64,000 nt of DNA from Chelativorans sp. YIM 93263 (GCF_028767125.1 NZ_JAKCWP010000004.1:276001-340000), one strand, 5' to 3'; counted from the first letter of the stretch, positions 35,851 through 44,256 are shown. The notes: generated from the letters alone by a model not told the origin. Made by a program: numbers and translations.

Positions 35851-36906
35851 ATGAAGCTGACACGCAGACATCTTGGCAGGCTCACGGCCGGCCTTCTGGG
35901 CGCAACCCTTCTATGGCCGGCCGCAGCGTCCGCGCAGGACATGCCCGCCCCCTTCGACAACCCGGGGGATGTGGAAATCGCGCTGGTACGCTATCTCTCT
36001 ACCGGTGATTTCTTCCAGGCCTATCTTTCAGGTGTCGAAGCCCAGGCAGAAGCACTTGGCGTGAACCTGCGTGTGCTCGATAGCCGGCAGGACGCAGCTT
36101 TGCAGGCCGACATGGTGGACCAGGCCATTGCGCTCGGCGTCGACGGTATCGTCATTCAGCACGGGCTGACGGAGTCGATGAAGGAAGCGGCGCAACGCGC
36201 GGTGGACGCCGGCATCAAGGTTGTCGCCTTCGATGTCAATGTCGAGAACGAGGCCATTCCGCAGATCGAGCAGTCCGACCGAGATCTTGCGCGGCTGGCG
36301 CTCGAGCAGGCGATCGAGGACAATGGCGAAAGCTGGAAGGCAGCCTACGTCTACGTGCCGGGCATTGCCCCGCTCGACCGCCGCAACGAGACCTGGATGG
36401 AGTTCAAGGAGAAATATCCTGGCATCGAGCAGGTCGCGGAGTTTGGTACGCTCGACAACCCGATCGCGAACTCGGTAGCAAACCAGGCGCGTTCGGTGCT
36501 CTCGGCCAACCCCGACACCCAGGTCGTGTTCGCGCCGTATGACGAGTTCGCCAAGGGTGTGAAAATCGCCGTGGACGAGGCCGGTCTTTCCGACGGCATC
36601 AAGATTTACTCCGCCGACATTTCCACCGCCGATATTTCGGCCATGCGCGAGCCGAACAGCGCCTGGGTGGCAACGGCGGCCACGAATCCGGCCGTTGTGG
36701 GCGAGGTCTCGGTGCGTGCGCTTGCCATGCTCCTGGCGGATGAGGATCCGGGCGAGAATGTCGTCGTACCGCCGACGCTGATCACTCAACAGCTTCTCAA
36801 TGATGAGGACGTTAAGAACATGCAGGAGTTGTCGCAGAAGATGCCGCAGTTCGCTCATGCGGATGTAGCGGTTCCCGACTGGATGCCCCTGCCCGAGCGC
36901 GATTGA
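35851..36906 (+). CDS. Periplasmic sugar-binding protein of the importer
   Basis: 351 aa of the Peripla_BP_4/RbsB type. The signal peptide is MKLTRRHLGRLTAGLLGATL with cleavage after AAASA. The mature protein has paired Rossmann-like lobes, seen in IALVRYLSTGDFFQAYLSGV, ALGVDGIVIQHG and QVVFAPYDEFAKG. ATG 35851 has GGAGG 8-12 nt upstream; a GTG at 35839 is an unlikely alternative because the ribosome site would fall inside the gene. It is followed by a strong terminator at 36931. The ligand is inferred from context to be methylthioribose or a similar 5-deoxypentose; ribose itself cannot be excluded. Confidence 0.92.
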   Translation: MKLTRRHLGRLTAGLLGATLLWPAAASAQDMPAPFDNPGDVEIALVRYLSTGDFFQAYLSGVEAQAEALGVNLRVLDSRQDAALQADMVDQAIALGVDGIVIQHGLTESMKEAAQRAVDAGIKVVAFDVNVENEAIPQIEQSDRDLARLALEQAIEDNGESWKAAYVYVPGIAPLDRRNETWMEFKEKYPGIEQVAEFGTLDNPIANSVANQARSVLSANPDTQVVFAPYDEFAKGVKIAVDEAGLSDGIKIYSADISTADISAMREPNSAWVATAATNPAVVGEVSVRALAMLLADEDPGENVVVPPTLITQQLLNDEDVKNMQELSQKMPQFAHADVAVPDWMPLPERD

Positions 36907-36930
36907 TAAGAAGACATTTGGTTTGTAGAA

Positions 36931-36965
36931 GGGCGGCTTGCGGGCCGCCCTTTCTCTTTTGTTTT
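36931..36965 (+). terminator. Rho-independent terminator of the importer operon
   Basis: The stem GGGCGGC (36931-36937) pairs with GCCGCCC (36944-36950) around a TTGCGG loop, followed by TTTCTCTTTTGTTTT. It lies 25 nt after the stop of the binding-protein gene. Confidence 0.88.
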
Positions 36966-37007
36966 GGCCGCGAAGCCGCTGACAGCAGAGAACAAACCAC
37001 AGCGCCA

Positions 37008-37045
37008 GAGCGAAAAAGAAAAACCCCGGCCCAACAAAGCCGGGG
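37008..37045 (-). terminator. Rho-independent terminator of the BCCT transporter gene
   Basis: CCCCGGC (37024-37030) pairs with GCCGGGG (37039-37045) around an 8-nt loop. Read on the minus strand the stem is followed by TTTTTCTTTTTCGC, a good U-tract. It serves the BCCT gene that ends at 37101. Confidence 0.82.
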
Positions 37046-37100
37046 TCTCGCATTGTCTACGGCCCGCGAGCATCGCGAGGCCGCTATAACGATTGTGTCT

Positions 37101-38681
37101 TTAGCGCTCCTCGGCGGCAAGACCCTTCCAGGTGGCATAGAGCATGACCACCAGCAGGATGGCGAACGGGAAGCCCGTTGCGATGGCACCTGCCTGGAGA
37201 GCGGTCAATCCTCCGCCCAGCAAGAGCACAACGGCCACCAATCCCTCGAAGATGCACCAGAACACACGCTGGGCGACCGGGGCGTCGATCTTGCCGCCGG
37301 CGGTGATCGTGTCGATCACCAGCGAGCCCGAGTCGGAAGAGGTCACGAAGAACACGATAACCAGAATGATGCCGATCAGTGACGAAATCGCAGCCAGCGG
37401 AAGATCGGCCAGCATGGCGAAGAGCGACAGCTCCGGCACATAGTCGATCACCGTATCCTGCACGCCCATGTAGCCCTGGTTGAGGAACTGGTCCATGGCC
37501 GTGCCGCCGAATGCCGTCATCCAGAGAATGGACACCATCGTCGGGACGAGGAGCACGCAGGTGATGAACTCCCGCACCGTGCGGCCCTTTGAAACCCGGG
37601 CGATGAACATGCCGACGAACGGCGACCAGGAAATCCACCACGCCCAGTAGAACGTGGTCCAGCCGTGCATGAAGGCTTCGTCTTCACGACCGATCCAGTT
37701 CGAGAACGATGCGAAATCCTTCACGTAGTACCAGCTGTTTTCGAAGAAGCCGGTAATGATGGCAACAGTCGGTCCGACCAGGATCACGAACCCGAGAAGC
37801 AGGATCGCGAGCACCATGTTGATCTCCGAAAGGCGCTTAACGCCCGCGTCGAGGCCCGCGAGAACCGATACGAGAGCCACTGCCGTAATGAGCAGGATGA
37901 GGATGACAGTGGAGAGATCAGTGTTGGGAATTCCGTACAACTCGTTCAGGCCGGCCATGGCCTGAGAGGCGCCGAGGCCGAGAGAGGTCGCCAGGCCGAA
38001 CAGCGTGGCGAAAACTGCCATGATGTCGATCACGTGACCGATCCAGCCACGTATGCTTTCGCCGAAGATGGGATAGAAGACGGAGCGCACGGAAAGCGGG
38101 AGCCCCTTGTTATAAGCCGCGAAGGCCAGCGACAGCGCGAGCACGCCGTAAATGGCCCAGGGATGAAGACCCCAGTGGTAGATGGTGCCCGCCATGGCGA
38201 GTTCGCGTGCGCGGGGAACGGCCGATTGGACCACTTCACCGTCCACGACCGGCGCCTGTGCGCCGAGCGGCGGATTGTTGAAGTGGTACATCGGCTCCAG
38301 AACGCCGAAGAACATGAGCCCAATGCCCATACCGGCAGCGAAGAGCATGGCAAACCAGCCGGCGTAGGAATACTCGGGAACCGCCTCTTTGCCCCCCAGA
38401 CGGACCTTGCCGAGCGGCGTAACGGCCACGACAAGGCAGAACAGAACGAACAGATTTGCCGAGAGCATGAAGACCCAGTCGAATGTCGTCTGCAACCAGG
38501 TGCTGAGCCCCTGAAGCGCGTTGCTGGCATAATCCTGGAAAATCAGCGCGAAAATGACAAACGCGACAATGACGACGGCTGATATGAAGAAAACGGGATT
38601 ATGGACATCCAATCCTATAACGCGGACATTGTCCTGTCCTGCTTCGAGGCCGTGTTCCTCCTCGACGTTCTGTTCTGACAT
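37101..38681 (-). CDS. BCCT-family (betaine/choline/carnitine) transporter
   Basis: 526 aa secondary transporter with twelve expected membrane helices. The family signatures GMGIGLMFFGVLEPMYHF, HWGLHPWAIYGVLAL and FYWAWWISWSPFVGMFIARVSKGRT are all present. It probably imports a trimethylammonium or related compatible solute, coupled to Na+ or H+. The exact substrate is not predictable from these motifs. ATG 38681 has GGAG about 12 nt upstream. It lies between the importer and the SorC-type regulator but on the other strand with its own terminator, so it is not evidently part of the salvage system. Confidence 0.93.
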   Translation of the reverse strand: MSEQNVEEEHGLEAGQDNVRVIGLDVHNPVFFISAVVIVAFVIFALIFQDYASNALQGLSTWLQTTFDWVFMLSANLFVLFCLVVAVTPLGKVRLGGKEAVPEYSYAGWFAMLFAAGMGIGLMFFGVLEPMYHFNNPPLGAQAPVVDGEVVQSAVPRARELAMAGTIYHWGLHPWAIYGVLALSLAFAAYNKGLPLSVRSVFYPIFGESIRGWIGHVIDIMAVFATLFGLATSLGLGASQAMAGLNELYGIPNTDLSTVILILLITAVALVSVLAGLDAGVKRLSEINMVLAILLLGFVILVGPTVAIITGFFENSWYYVKDFASFSNWIGREDEAFMHGWTTFYWAWWISWSPFVGMFIARVSKGRTVREFITCVLLVPTMVSILWMTAFGGTAMDQFLNQGYMGVQDTVIDYVPELSLFAMLADLPLAAISSLIGIILVIVFFVTSSDSGSLVIDTITAGGKIDAPVAQRVFWCIFEGLVAVVLLLGGGLTALQAGAIATGFPFAILLVVMLYATWKGLAAEER

Positions 38682-39020
38682 CTTTTTTCACTCCATTTTT
38701 CGTCCGGCGATCCGCCTCGACGGTACGCCGAAACTCTCCCCCAAGAGAGAGGATGCTGCCGAAGATCAAACTTGGCAAGTCGCCTGATTACGACGCGGAC
38801 TATGCGAATTAAGCCAACGTTTCAATAAATAAGGCGGAAATTGTACCTATTCCGGGCGCAAAGGTGGCGAAAAGACCACCTTTCCAGAACATTTTCTGCG
38901 ATTGTACCGCCTACGCTTGACGAACGCCGCGGGGCGGAGGAGCATCGCCCCGTCAAATACATCCGGAACGAATTGCCGCGAGGTGAATTGTCCTGTGGCA
39001 ATGGCATGTTGGAGAGACCT
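38682..39020. promoter_or_regulatory. Divergent region between BCCT gene and lipoprotein gene
   Basis: 339 nt without a supported gene. It contains two inverted repeats. AAAGGTGG (38860-38867) and CCACCTTT (38876-38883) form an 8-bp stem with an 8-nt loop, and downstream CGGGGCG pairs with CGCCCCG around 9 nt. Neither is followed by a T-run, so they are not terminators and could be operators. A T/A-rich stretch at about 38815-38845 may hold the BCCT promoter. Confidence 0.45.
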
Positions 39021-39290
39021 ATGAAAAAACTCATTCTCTTGGTCCCATTCCTTTTGTTTGCGATCGCCGCATGTACGCCCACTCAGCAGGGCGCGGCCAT
39101 CGGCGGCGCGGGTGGTGCGGCCGTAGGTGCGGCAGTGGCTGGCAATGAACTCGAAGGCGCGCTTCTTGGTGGTGCGGTCGGCAGTGTGGCCGGTGCGCTT
39201 ATCGGCCGTGCGTCGGAGGGCAGCAGTCAGTGTGTCTATCGCGACGAATATGGACGCCGCTATACGGCAGCTTGTCCCCGGGGCTACTGA
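39021..39290 (+). CDS. Small glycine-zipper lipoprotein
   Basis: 89 aa. The first 18 residues are a lipoprotein signal with lipobox IAAC (LLFAIAACTP). Residues about 26-65 are Gly/Ala-rich with repeated small-residue spacing (GAAIGGAGGAAVGAAVAG; GALLGGAVGSVAGALIG), a glycine-zipper segment expected to insert in the outer membrane. A short hydrophilic tail contains two cysteines. GGAGAG lies 6-11 nt before ATG 39021. A strong terminator follows at once, so it is a single-gene unit. Related small lipoproteins are common in rhizobia; the function is envelope-related but not defined. Confidence 0.85.
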   Translation: MKKLILLVPFLLFAIAACTPTQQGAAIGGAGGAAVGAAVAGNELEGALLGGAVGSVAGALIGRASEGSSQCVYRDEYGRRYTAACPRGY

Positions 39291-39313
39291 GCAGGAATAC
39301 ACCTCAACTTCCC

Positions 39314-39350
39314 AAAAAGGGCTGGAGCCGAAGGTTCTGGCCCTTTTTTT
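39314..39350 (+). terminator. Strong Rho-independent terminator after the lipoprotein gene
   Basis: AAAAAGGGC at 39314-39322 pairs with GCCCTTTTT, and the interior GGAGCC/GGTTCT adds a further stem with G-U pairs around a GAA loop. The T-run follows directly. Confidence 0.88.
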
Positions 39351-39421
39351 GGGAGGAAAATCCCCACTAGCATCACAGCGCGAACTGGCATTCATCGCGC
39401 AGCCCGGTCTGCCCGCCCCTA

Positions 39422-39451
39422 CATTGACTTTTGTCAATGAGCATGAATAAT
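39422..39451 (+). promoter_or_regulatory. Promoter and palindromic operator of the SorC-type regulator gene
   Basis: A perfect inverted repeat, CATTGAC - TTTT - GTCAATG (39422-39439), overlaps a -35 box TTGACT (39424-39429). After a 16-nt spacer comes AATAAT (39446-39451), five of six matches to the -10 consensus. Transcription would start near 39458, just before the GGAGGAG ribosome site. The word TTTGTCAA is shared with the palindrome before mtnK and the importer. The layout suggests negative autoregulation. Confidence 0.6.
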
Positions 39452-39473
39452 GTCGAGCCGGAGGAGATGGCTA

Positions 39474-40448
39474 ATGCTTCGTCCGGCAGACCAGATTGTT
39501 CATAAGGCCGCCTGGCTCTATTACACGCACGGCCTCCGCCAGGATGAGGTGGCGCGCCGGCTGAATATTTCGCGCGCGTCGGTTGCGCTCTATTTGCGGC
39601 GGGCGCGCGAAACCGGCATCGTCAATATTTCCGCATCCACCCAGTTGTTCCGCAGTGACCGGCTGGCGCGCCAACTTGAAGATCGTTTCGGCTTCGAGGC
39701 GGTTTGGGTTTTAGGCGAAGAAGGGCTGACGGACGACCCCACAGCGGAAATTCCCACGCTGGCGGCAAGCGTTTTTCTTGAGATGGTGCAGAATGGAGAT
39801 CGCGTGGGTGTAGCCTGGGGGCGGACGGTCTATGCAATCGCCGATGCCATGAGCTATGCTGACCGCCAGGGCGTCACGGTCGTAGAGATGTGCGGCAATC
39901 TTGGGTCTCCCTATTCCTATAGGCCAGATCAGTGCACTATGGAGATTGCCCGCCGGCTTAATGCCAGCGGATTGAACTTCTATGCGCCGCTTGTCCTCAG
40001 TACGGAGGACCTTGCCCGCCAGTTGCGCGAGGAGCCGGTCATCCGCGAACAACTCGACGGCATCGCGGGCTGCGATCTTGCCCTTTTCACTGTCGGCACA
40101 TTGGATGAAGACAGCCACGTCATCAAATGCGGCGCGTTGGGGCTGGATGAACTGGCGGAAATAAAGAAGCTCGGCGCCAAGGGCGTCATCGCCGGACAAA
40201 TCATTGGCTCTGACGGTGCGCTGCTGGATTGCAGCTACAATCGCCGTATGATCTCCGCCGATTTCGAGTCCATTCGCGCTATTCCCCGGCGTCTGATGGT
40301 GGTGCAGGAAGACGAAAAGTTGGAGCCCCTGCTTGCGGCCATCGAAGGCCGCTTTCTCACACATCTTGTGCTGACCGCACGCATGGCGGAAAGCCTTCTC
40401 GAACATGCGGGAGCGGGCGAAGCCGAGCCTGCTCCCGCCTCCGCTTGA
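39474..40448 (+). CDS. SorC/DeoR-like sugar-binding transcriptional regulator
   Basis: 324 aa. The N-terminal helix-turn-helix (HGLRQDEVARRLNISRASVA) precedes a SorC-type effector domain related to sugar-phosphate isomerases (VGVAWGRTVYAIADAM, CGNLGSP, GAKGVIAGQIIGSDG). Effectors of this family are typically phosphorylated sugars. ATG 39474 is chosen because GGAGGAG lies 8-14 nt upstream, and because the other in-frame ATG at 39450 falls inside the predicted -10 box. It is 48 nt upstream of the aldolase-dehydrogenase gene in the same direction, so it probably regulates its own operon and the mtnK/importer region. Confidence 0.9.
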   Translation: MLRPADQIVHKAAWLYYTHGLRQDEVARRLNISRASVALYLRRARETGIVNISASTQLFRSDRLARQLEDRFGFEAVWVLGEEGLTDDPTAEIPTLAASVFLEMVQNGDRVGVAWGRTVYAIADAMSYADRQGVTVVEMCGNLGSPYSYRPDQCTMEIARRLNASGLNFYAPLVLSTEDLARQLREEPVIREQLDGIAGCDLALFTVGTLDEDSHVIKCGALGLDELAEIKKLGAKGVIAGQIIGSDGALLDCSYNRRMISADFESIRAIPRRLMVVQEDEKLEPLLAAIEGRFLTHLVLTARMAESLLEHAGAGEAEPAPASA

Positions 40449-40496
40449 ACGGTCGCTCCGGCGGCCATCTGAGTTTTCGAACACGACAGGAATACA

Positions 40497-42551
40497 ATGC
40501 ATAACCTCTGGAACGACAAGGAAGCCGAAAAGCTCGTCAGTGAATACGCCGAAAAGGGTGTCGACCGGGATCTGGCCCTGCGGGTCTACACCACTCGGTT
40601 GCTCGGTGGTGAACCACGGCTGGTGTTGCATGGCGGCGGCAACACTTCGCTGAAGACCAAAGCGAAGGACATTCTCGGCCAGGAGTGGGACGTGCTTTGC
40701 GTAAAGGGGAGCGGCTGGGACATGGGCGTCATCGAGCCGCCCGGACTGCCGGCGGTGAAGATGGAGGCGCTGCTCGCCGCGCGCCAACTGGACAGCCTCT
40801 CCGACGAGGCGATGGTGGCGATGCAACGCGCAAACCTGCTTGACCCCTACGCGCCGAACCCCTCGATCGAGACGCTGCTGCACGCTTTCCTGCCGCACAA
40901 ATTCGTCGACCATACCCACTCGACGGCCATCCTGGCCCTGGTCGACCAGGCAGACAGCGAGCCGCTGTGCCGCGAGGTGTTCGGCAAGCGCGTGGGCTTC
41001 GTGCCTTACATCAAGCCGGGCTTCGAGCTCGCGAAGGCTGCGGCCGATATCTACGACGCCGATCCGTCGGTTGAAGGGCTTATCCTCGACAAGCACGGCA
41101 TCTTCACATTCGCCGCTACTGCCAAGGAAGCCTACGACCTCATGATAGAGTTCGTGACCATGGCCGGGGACCATGTGGCGAAGAACGGCAAGAAGCCGTT
41201 CACGTCGGTCGCGTTGCCGCAAGCGCTCGCCAGGCCTGAGGAAATCGCGCCCTATCTGCGCGGCGCGGCGGCCATTCCGCAGGGCGAGGGCAGCTTCGGA
41301 CGTATGGTGACCGACTTCCGCACCTCGCCGAAAATCCTCGACTATGTAAATGCCGATACAGCTGAGGAACTGGCCACGCGCGGCGTTTCCACGCCTGACC
41401 TGTCGATCCGGATCAAGACCGGCCCGATGGTTCTGCCCGCGCCCGAGGCCGGCAAGCTCGAGGAATATGGCGAGACGATCCGCGAGAAAGTGGCCGATTT
41501 CTCCGCCCGCTATTGCGACTATTTCGAGACCAACAACGCGCGTGACGAGGTCGAGCGCACCATGCTCGATCCCATGCCGCGGCTCGTGCTTGTGCGTGGC
41601 CTTGGGCTCTTCGGCCTCGGCCGCAGCGCGAAAGAGGCGAAGGTTGCTGCCGATGTGGGCGAGATGCTGGTCGAAGCGGTCACGGGCGCCGAGGCCATTG
41701 GCTCCTTCCATCCGTTGCCGCTCTCGGATCTTTTCGAGCTTGAATATTGGTCGCTCGAGCAGGCCAAACTCGCCGCCAACAAGCCGAAGCCGCTCTCTGG
41801 TCAGGTGACGCTGGTGACCGGCGGCGCGGGCGCAATCGGCGCGGCGACGGCAAAGCTCTTCGCCTCGCAGGGCTCCCATATCGTCGTGGTGGACCTCGAC
41901 GAGGAGAAGGCCAAGGCGGTGGCCGGGGAAGCCGGAAACGCCTCCATTGGCGTCGGCGCGGACGTGACGGATCCGGCCGCCGTGCGCGCCGCCTTCGACC
42001 GCGCGGTGGAGACATTCGGCGGCGTGGACATCATCGTTTCCAACGCCGGTGCGGCCTGGCAGGGCAAGATCGGCGAGTTGGACGACGCCGCTCTGCGCAA
42101 GAGCTTCGAGCTGAATTTCTTCGCGCACCAGACCGTCGCGCAGAACGCTGTACGCCTTTTCGAGAAGCAGAAGACGGGCGGCGTCCTTCTCTTCAACACC
42201 TCCAAGCAGGCGGTCAATCCGGGTGCGAACTTCGGCGCCTACGGACTTCCGAAGGCGGCGACGCTGTTCCTGTCGCGCCAATATGCGCTCGACTACGGCG
42301 CGCTGGGCGTGCGCTCCAACGCCGTCAACGCCGACCGCATCCGCTCCGGCCTTCTGACCGACGATATGATCGCCAGCCGGGCCCAGGCGCGCGGCGTCTC
42401 GGAAAAAGACTACATGGGCGGGAATCTGCTCGGCCATGAGGTCCGTGCCGAGGATGTGGCGCAGGCTTTCCTGAACCATGCCCTGGCAGAGCGCACCACG
42501 GCGGATGTGACCACGGTCGATGGCGGAAACATCGCCGCCGTGCTTCGATAA
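40497..42551 (+). CDS. Bifunctional class II aldolase / short-chain dehydrogenase
   Basis: 684 aa two-domain enzyme. Residues about 1-420 are a class II aldolase/adducin domain: GGGNTSLK binds the phosphate, His139 and His141 (VDHTHST) and His200 (LDKHGIFT) are the expected metal ligands. Residues about 433-684 are an SDR with TGGAGAIG, Ser569, Tyr582 and Lys586. The same architecture in rhizobial RhaD cleaves rhamnulose-1-phosphate and oxidises lactaldehyde. Here the linked mtnK and mtnA suggest cleavage of 5-methylthioribulose-1-phosphate (or 5-deoxyribulose-1-phosphate) to dihydroxyacetone phosphate and an aldehyde, which the SDR would reduce or oxidise. Architecture is certain; substrate is inferred. 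Confidence 0.9.
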   Translation: MHNLWNDKEAEKLVSEYAEKGVDRDLALRVYTTRLLGGEPRLVLHGGGNTSLKTKAKDILGQEWDVLCVKGSGWDMGVIEPPGLPAVKMEALLAARQLDSLSDEAMVAMQRANLLDPYAPNPSIETLLHAFLPHKFVDHTHSTAILALVDQADSEPLCREVFGKRVGFVPYIKPGFELAKAAADIYDADPSVEGLILDKHGIFTFAATAKEAYDLMIEFVTMAGDHVAKNGKKPFTSVALPQALARPEEIAPYLRGAAAIPQGEGSFGRMVTDFRTSPKILDYVNADTAEELATRGVSTPDLSIRIKTGPMVLPAPEAGKLEEYGETIREKVADFSARYCDYFETNNARDEVERTMLDPMPRLVLVRGLGLFGLGRSAKEAKVAADVGEMLVEAVTGAEAIGSFHPLPLSDLFELEYWSLEQAKLAANKPKPLSGQVTLVTGGAGAIGAATAKLFASQGSHIVVVDLDEEKAKAVAGEAGNASIGVGADVTDPAAVRAAFDRAVETFGGVDIIVSNAGAAWQGKIGELDDAALRKSFELNFFAHQTVAQNAVRLFEKQKTGGVLLFNTSKQAVNPGANFGAYGLPKAATLFLSRQYALDYGALGVRSNAVNADRIRSGLLTDDMIASRAQARGVSEKDYMGGNLLGHEVRAEDVAQAFLNHALAERTTADVTTVDGGNIAAVLR

Positions 42552-42650
42552 CTTGTGAGCCGGCCGATCCGCCTTCGGACGTGTTGGCCGGTTACAAGCT
42601 CAGGGACAAGCAAACGGCGGCAAGGATCGGCCGCTTCAACTCATCGCGTC

Positions 42651-43652
42651 CTATCCCCTGCCACTCCTGTCGGATACTGTCCTCAGGGTCGCGGCTTCCG
42701 GCGTGGTTTCCTCGATATATTGCTTGTAGCTTGTGCAGCGCACATCGGCTTTTGAACATACGGTCTCGGCAAAACGCTCCAGCGTGCGCCAATATGCGCC
42801 GTCATTCATGAGCGTGAAATGAAAGCCAATCTGGAGAGGCGTGCGACCGTTCGCGTATTCCTCCTCGAACGCGTTCATGAAAGCGTCAAAAGCCCGTTCA
42901 CTGAAATAGTCCGCCTTCTCCGGCCGCTCCTCACCATCCGAATGGCGCACATAAAGATTGTAGTCCATGGCGATAACCGGGCGGGCATCCGGTCCTTCCG
43001 GGATCAGCGGAAGCGCGAATCTGGTGACGGCGTCGCCGGCGGGCAGTAGCGGCCCGGAGGAAACGGTGCTGGCGTCGTAGAGAAGTCCCTTGAGTGCCAG
43101 CGCCTCGAACAAACCTGGCCCCGTGGCGAGATAGGGCGCGCGAAAACCGACGATTTCAGTGTCGGCGAAAGCACGCCAGCCTGCGGGCTCACCCTCGAAA
43201 CCGTTGATCCTCCAGGCGTCGCGCAGGACCGTCGAGAACTGATCGAATTCATAAGTCCATTCGTTCGCGGTCCAGTCGCCACCGTCGAAATGGCCGCAAG
43301 CATGACTTGCGATCTCGTGTCCTTCCTCCCGGGCCTGCCATATCTGTTGAAGGCGACCGATAACCTCCTCACGTGAAAGGCCGAACCCGACATTGCTTTT
43401 TCCGGCGGCTGTGCGCGGTCCCTGATAGAGCTCCCGCGTTTCCGGCGTGAGCAGATAGACGCAGGATAGAAAATACGTAAAGCGCGCGCCGGTCTTTCGC
43501 GCCAATGCCCGGCTGCGCTCCCATTGCTTAATGAATGAAGCGCCGTCGAATGAAATGATAACGTACTGCGGCATTTGCGAGGATTCATGGGCCAGGGCAG
43601 GGGAGGAGAGCGTCAGAAGCGCCGCCGCGCACAGGCGTGAAGAGAATGTCAT
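42651..43652 (-). CDS. Secreted polysaccharide deacetylase-like protein
   Basis: 333 aa. A signal peptide (SSRLCAAALLTLSSPALA) precedes a NodB-type barrel. The metal-binding H-x3-H is kept in SHACGHF and the FRAPY motif is intact, but the first motif is SFDGAS where NodB enzymes have TFDDG, so one Asp is replaced by Gly. This could lower or change activity, or mark a different subgroup. The periplasmic location suggests a role in cell-wall or surface-polymer modification. The ribosome site before 43652 is weak. It is convergent with the aldolase gene, without a clear terminator between. Confidence 0.8.
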   Translation of the reverse strand: MTFSSRLCAAALLTLSSPALAHESSQMPQYVIISFDGASFIKQWERSRALARKTGARFTYFLSCVYLLTPETRELYQGPRTAAGKSNVGFGLSREEVIGRLQQIWQAREEGHEIASHACGHFDGGDWTANEWTYEFDQFSTVLRDAWRINGFEGEPAGWRAFADTEIVGFRAPYLATGPGLFEALALKGLLYDASTVSSGPLLPAGDAVTRFALPLIPEGPDARPVIAMDYNLYVRHSDGEERPEKADYFSERAFDAFMNAFEEEYANGRTPLQIGFHFTLMNDGAYWRTLERFAETVCSKADVRCTSYKQYIEETTPEAATLRTVSDRSGRG

Positions 43653-43742
43653 CCATGCCGTCCAGAGTTATTACTGCTGTTGGCCGGCTATGGGTGAAAT
43701 GTGGCATGGTGTGGGTGGAGCGATCGGTTGTAAACAGCTTTC

Positions 43743-44087
43743 TTAGCGCTGCTTGCCTCCGGCGCAGTGAATACAGCGCTCGGCCATAGGATCGATCTCC
43801 AGTCTGCGGTCGGCGATTTCCTCGTCGCAGTCCACGCAATAACCATAGTCGCCCTCCTTGAGGCGGCGTTCGGCCATCTCGATGCGTGTGAGGTCACGCT
43901 GTCGCGCCCGTTCCGAAGCCTCTGCCATAGCCTGCTGCTGCATCGCGTCCATCCGCGAAAGCCGCCCCACAGACTGCTGATCGAGCGCCACCGGCTTGCG
44001 CGCATCGGTGGACATGCGCGAAAACTCTTCCAGTTCGGCGCGTTTTTCGGCCAGGCGCGTTTTGGCTGCTTCCAGATCGGTTGCCAT
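43743..44087 (-). CDS. DksA/TraR-type C4 zinc-finger protein
   Basis: 114 aa. An N-terminal coiled coil (LEAAKTRLAEKRAELEEF onward) is followed by the four-cysteine zinc finger CVDC-x17-CIHC. Full-length DksA is longer, about 150 aa, and has an acidic DxxDxA tip on the coiled coil; this protein is of the shorter TraR/YbiI-like kind, so an RNA-polymerase secondary-channel role is possible but not assured. ATG 44087 marks the conserved start; longer frames to 44288 run into the divergent gene. It is divergent from the TPR gene at 44257. Confidence 0.85.
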   Translation of the reverse strand: MATDLEAAKTRLAEKRAELEEFSRMSTDARKPVALDQQSVGRLSRMDAMQQQAMAEASERARQRDLTRIEMAERRLKEGDYGYCVDCDEEIADRRLEIDPMAERCIHCAGGKQR

Positions 44088-44256
44088 GCAGGGATAATAG
44101 AAACCGGTTCGCCGCTGTACAAACAGATTCGCGGATTGTGGCCCGCAGGAGCGCATAATGAAATCACGCGCGCTACCTCTTCCATGTGTGTGAATTTCCG
44201 TTAAAAGGCGGACGGGATGCAATCCGGACGATGCGCCGGCTGAAAACAGGTTTTTG

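Noticed and set aside
37665-38582. A 305-codon plus-strand frame opposite the BCCT gene
   Set aside because: Composition is highly charged and repetitive, as in shadow frames of membrane-protein genes. The BCCT signatures on the other strand are complete.
39711-42479. A 922-codon open frame on the minus strand opposite the SorC regulator and aldolase genes
   Set aside because: It is antisense to two well-supported genes with clear domains. Long antisense frames are expected in G+C-rich DNA with this codon bias, and no domain or ribosome site was seen.
40497-42551. Calling the aldolase-dehydrogenase a rhamnose-catabolic RhaD
   Set aside because: The architecture matches, but no rhamnose isomerase, kinase or rhamnose transporter is near, whereas mtnK, mtnA and an importer with a shared operator word are. 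It stays an alternative until the substrate is tested.
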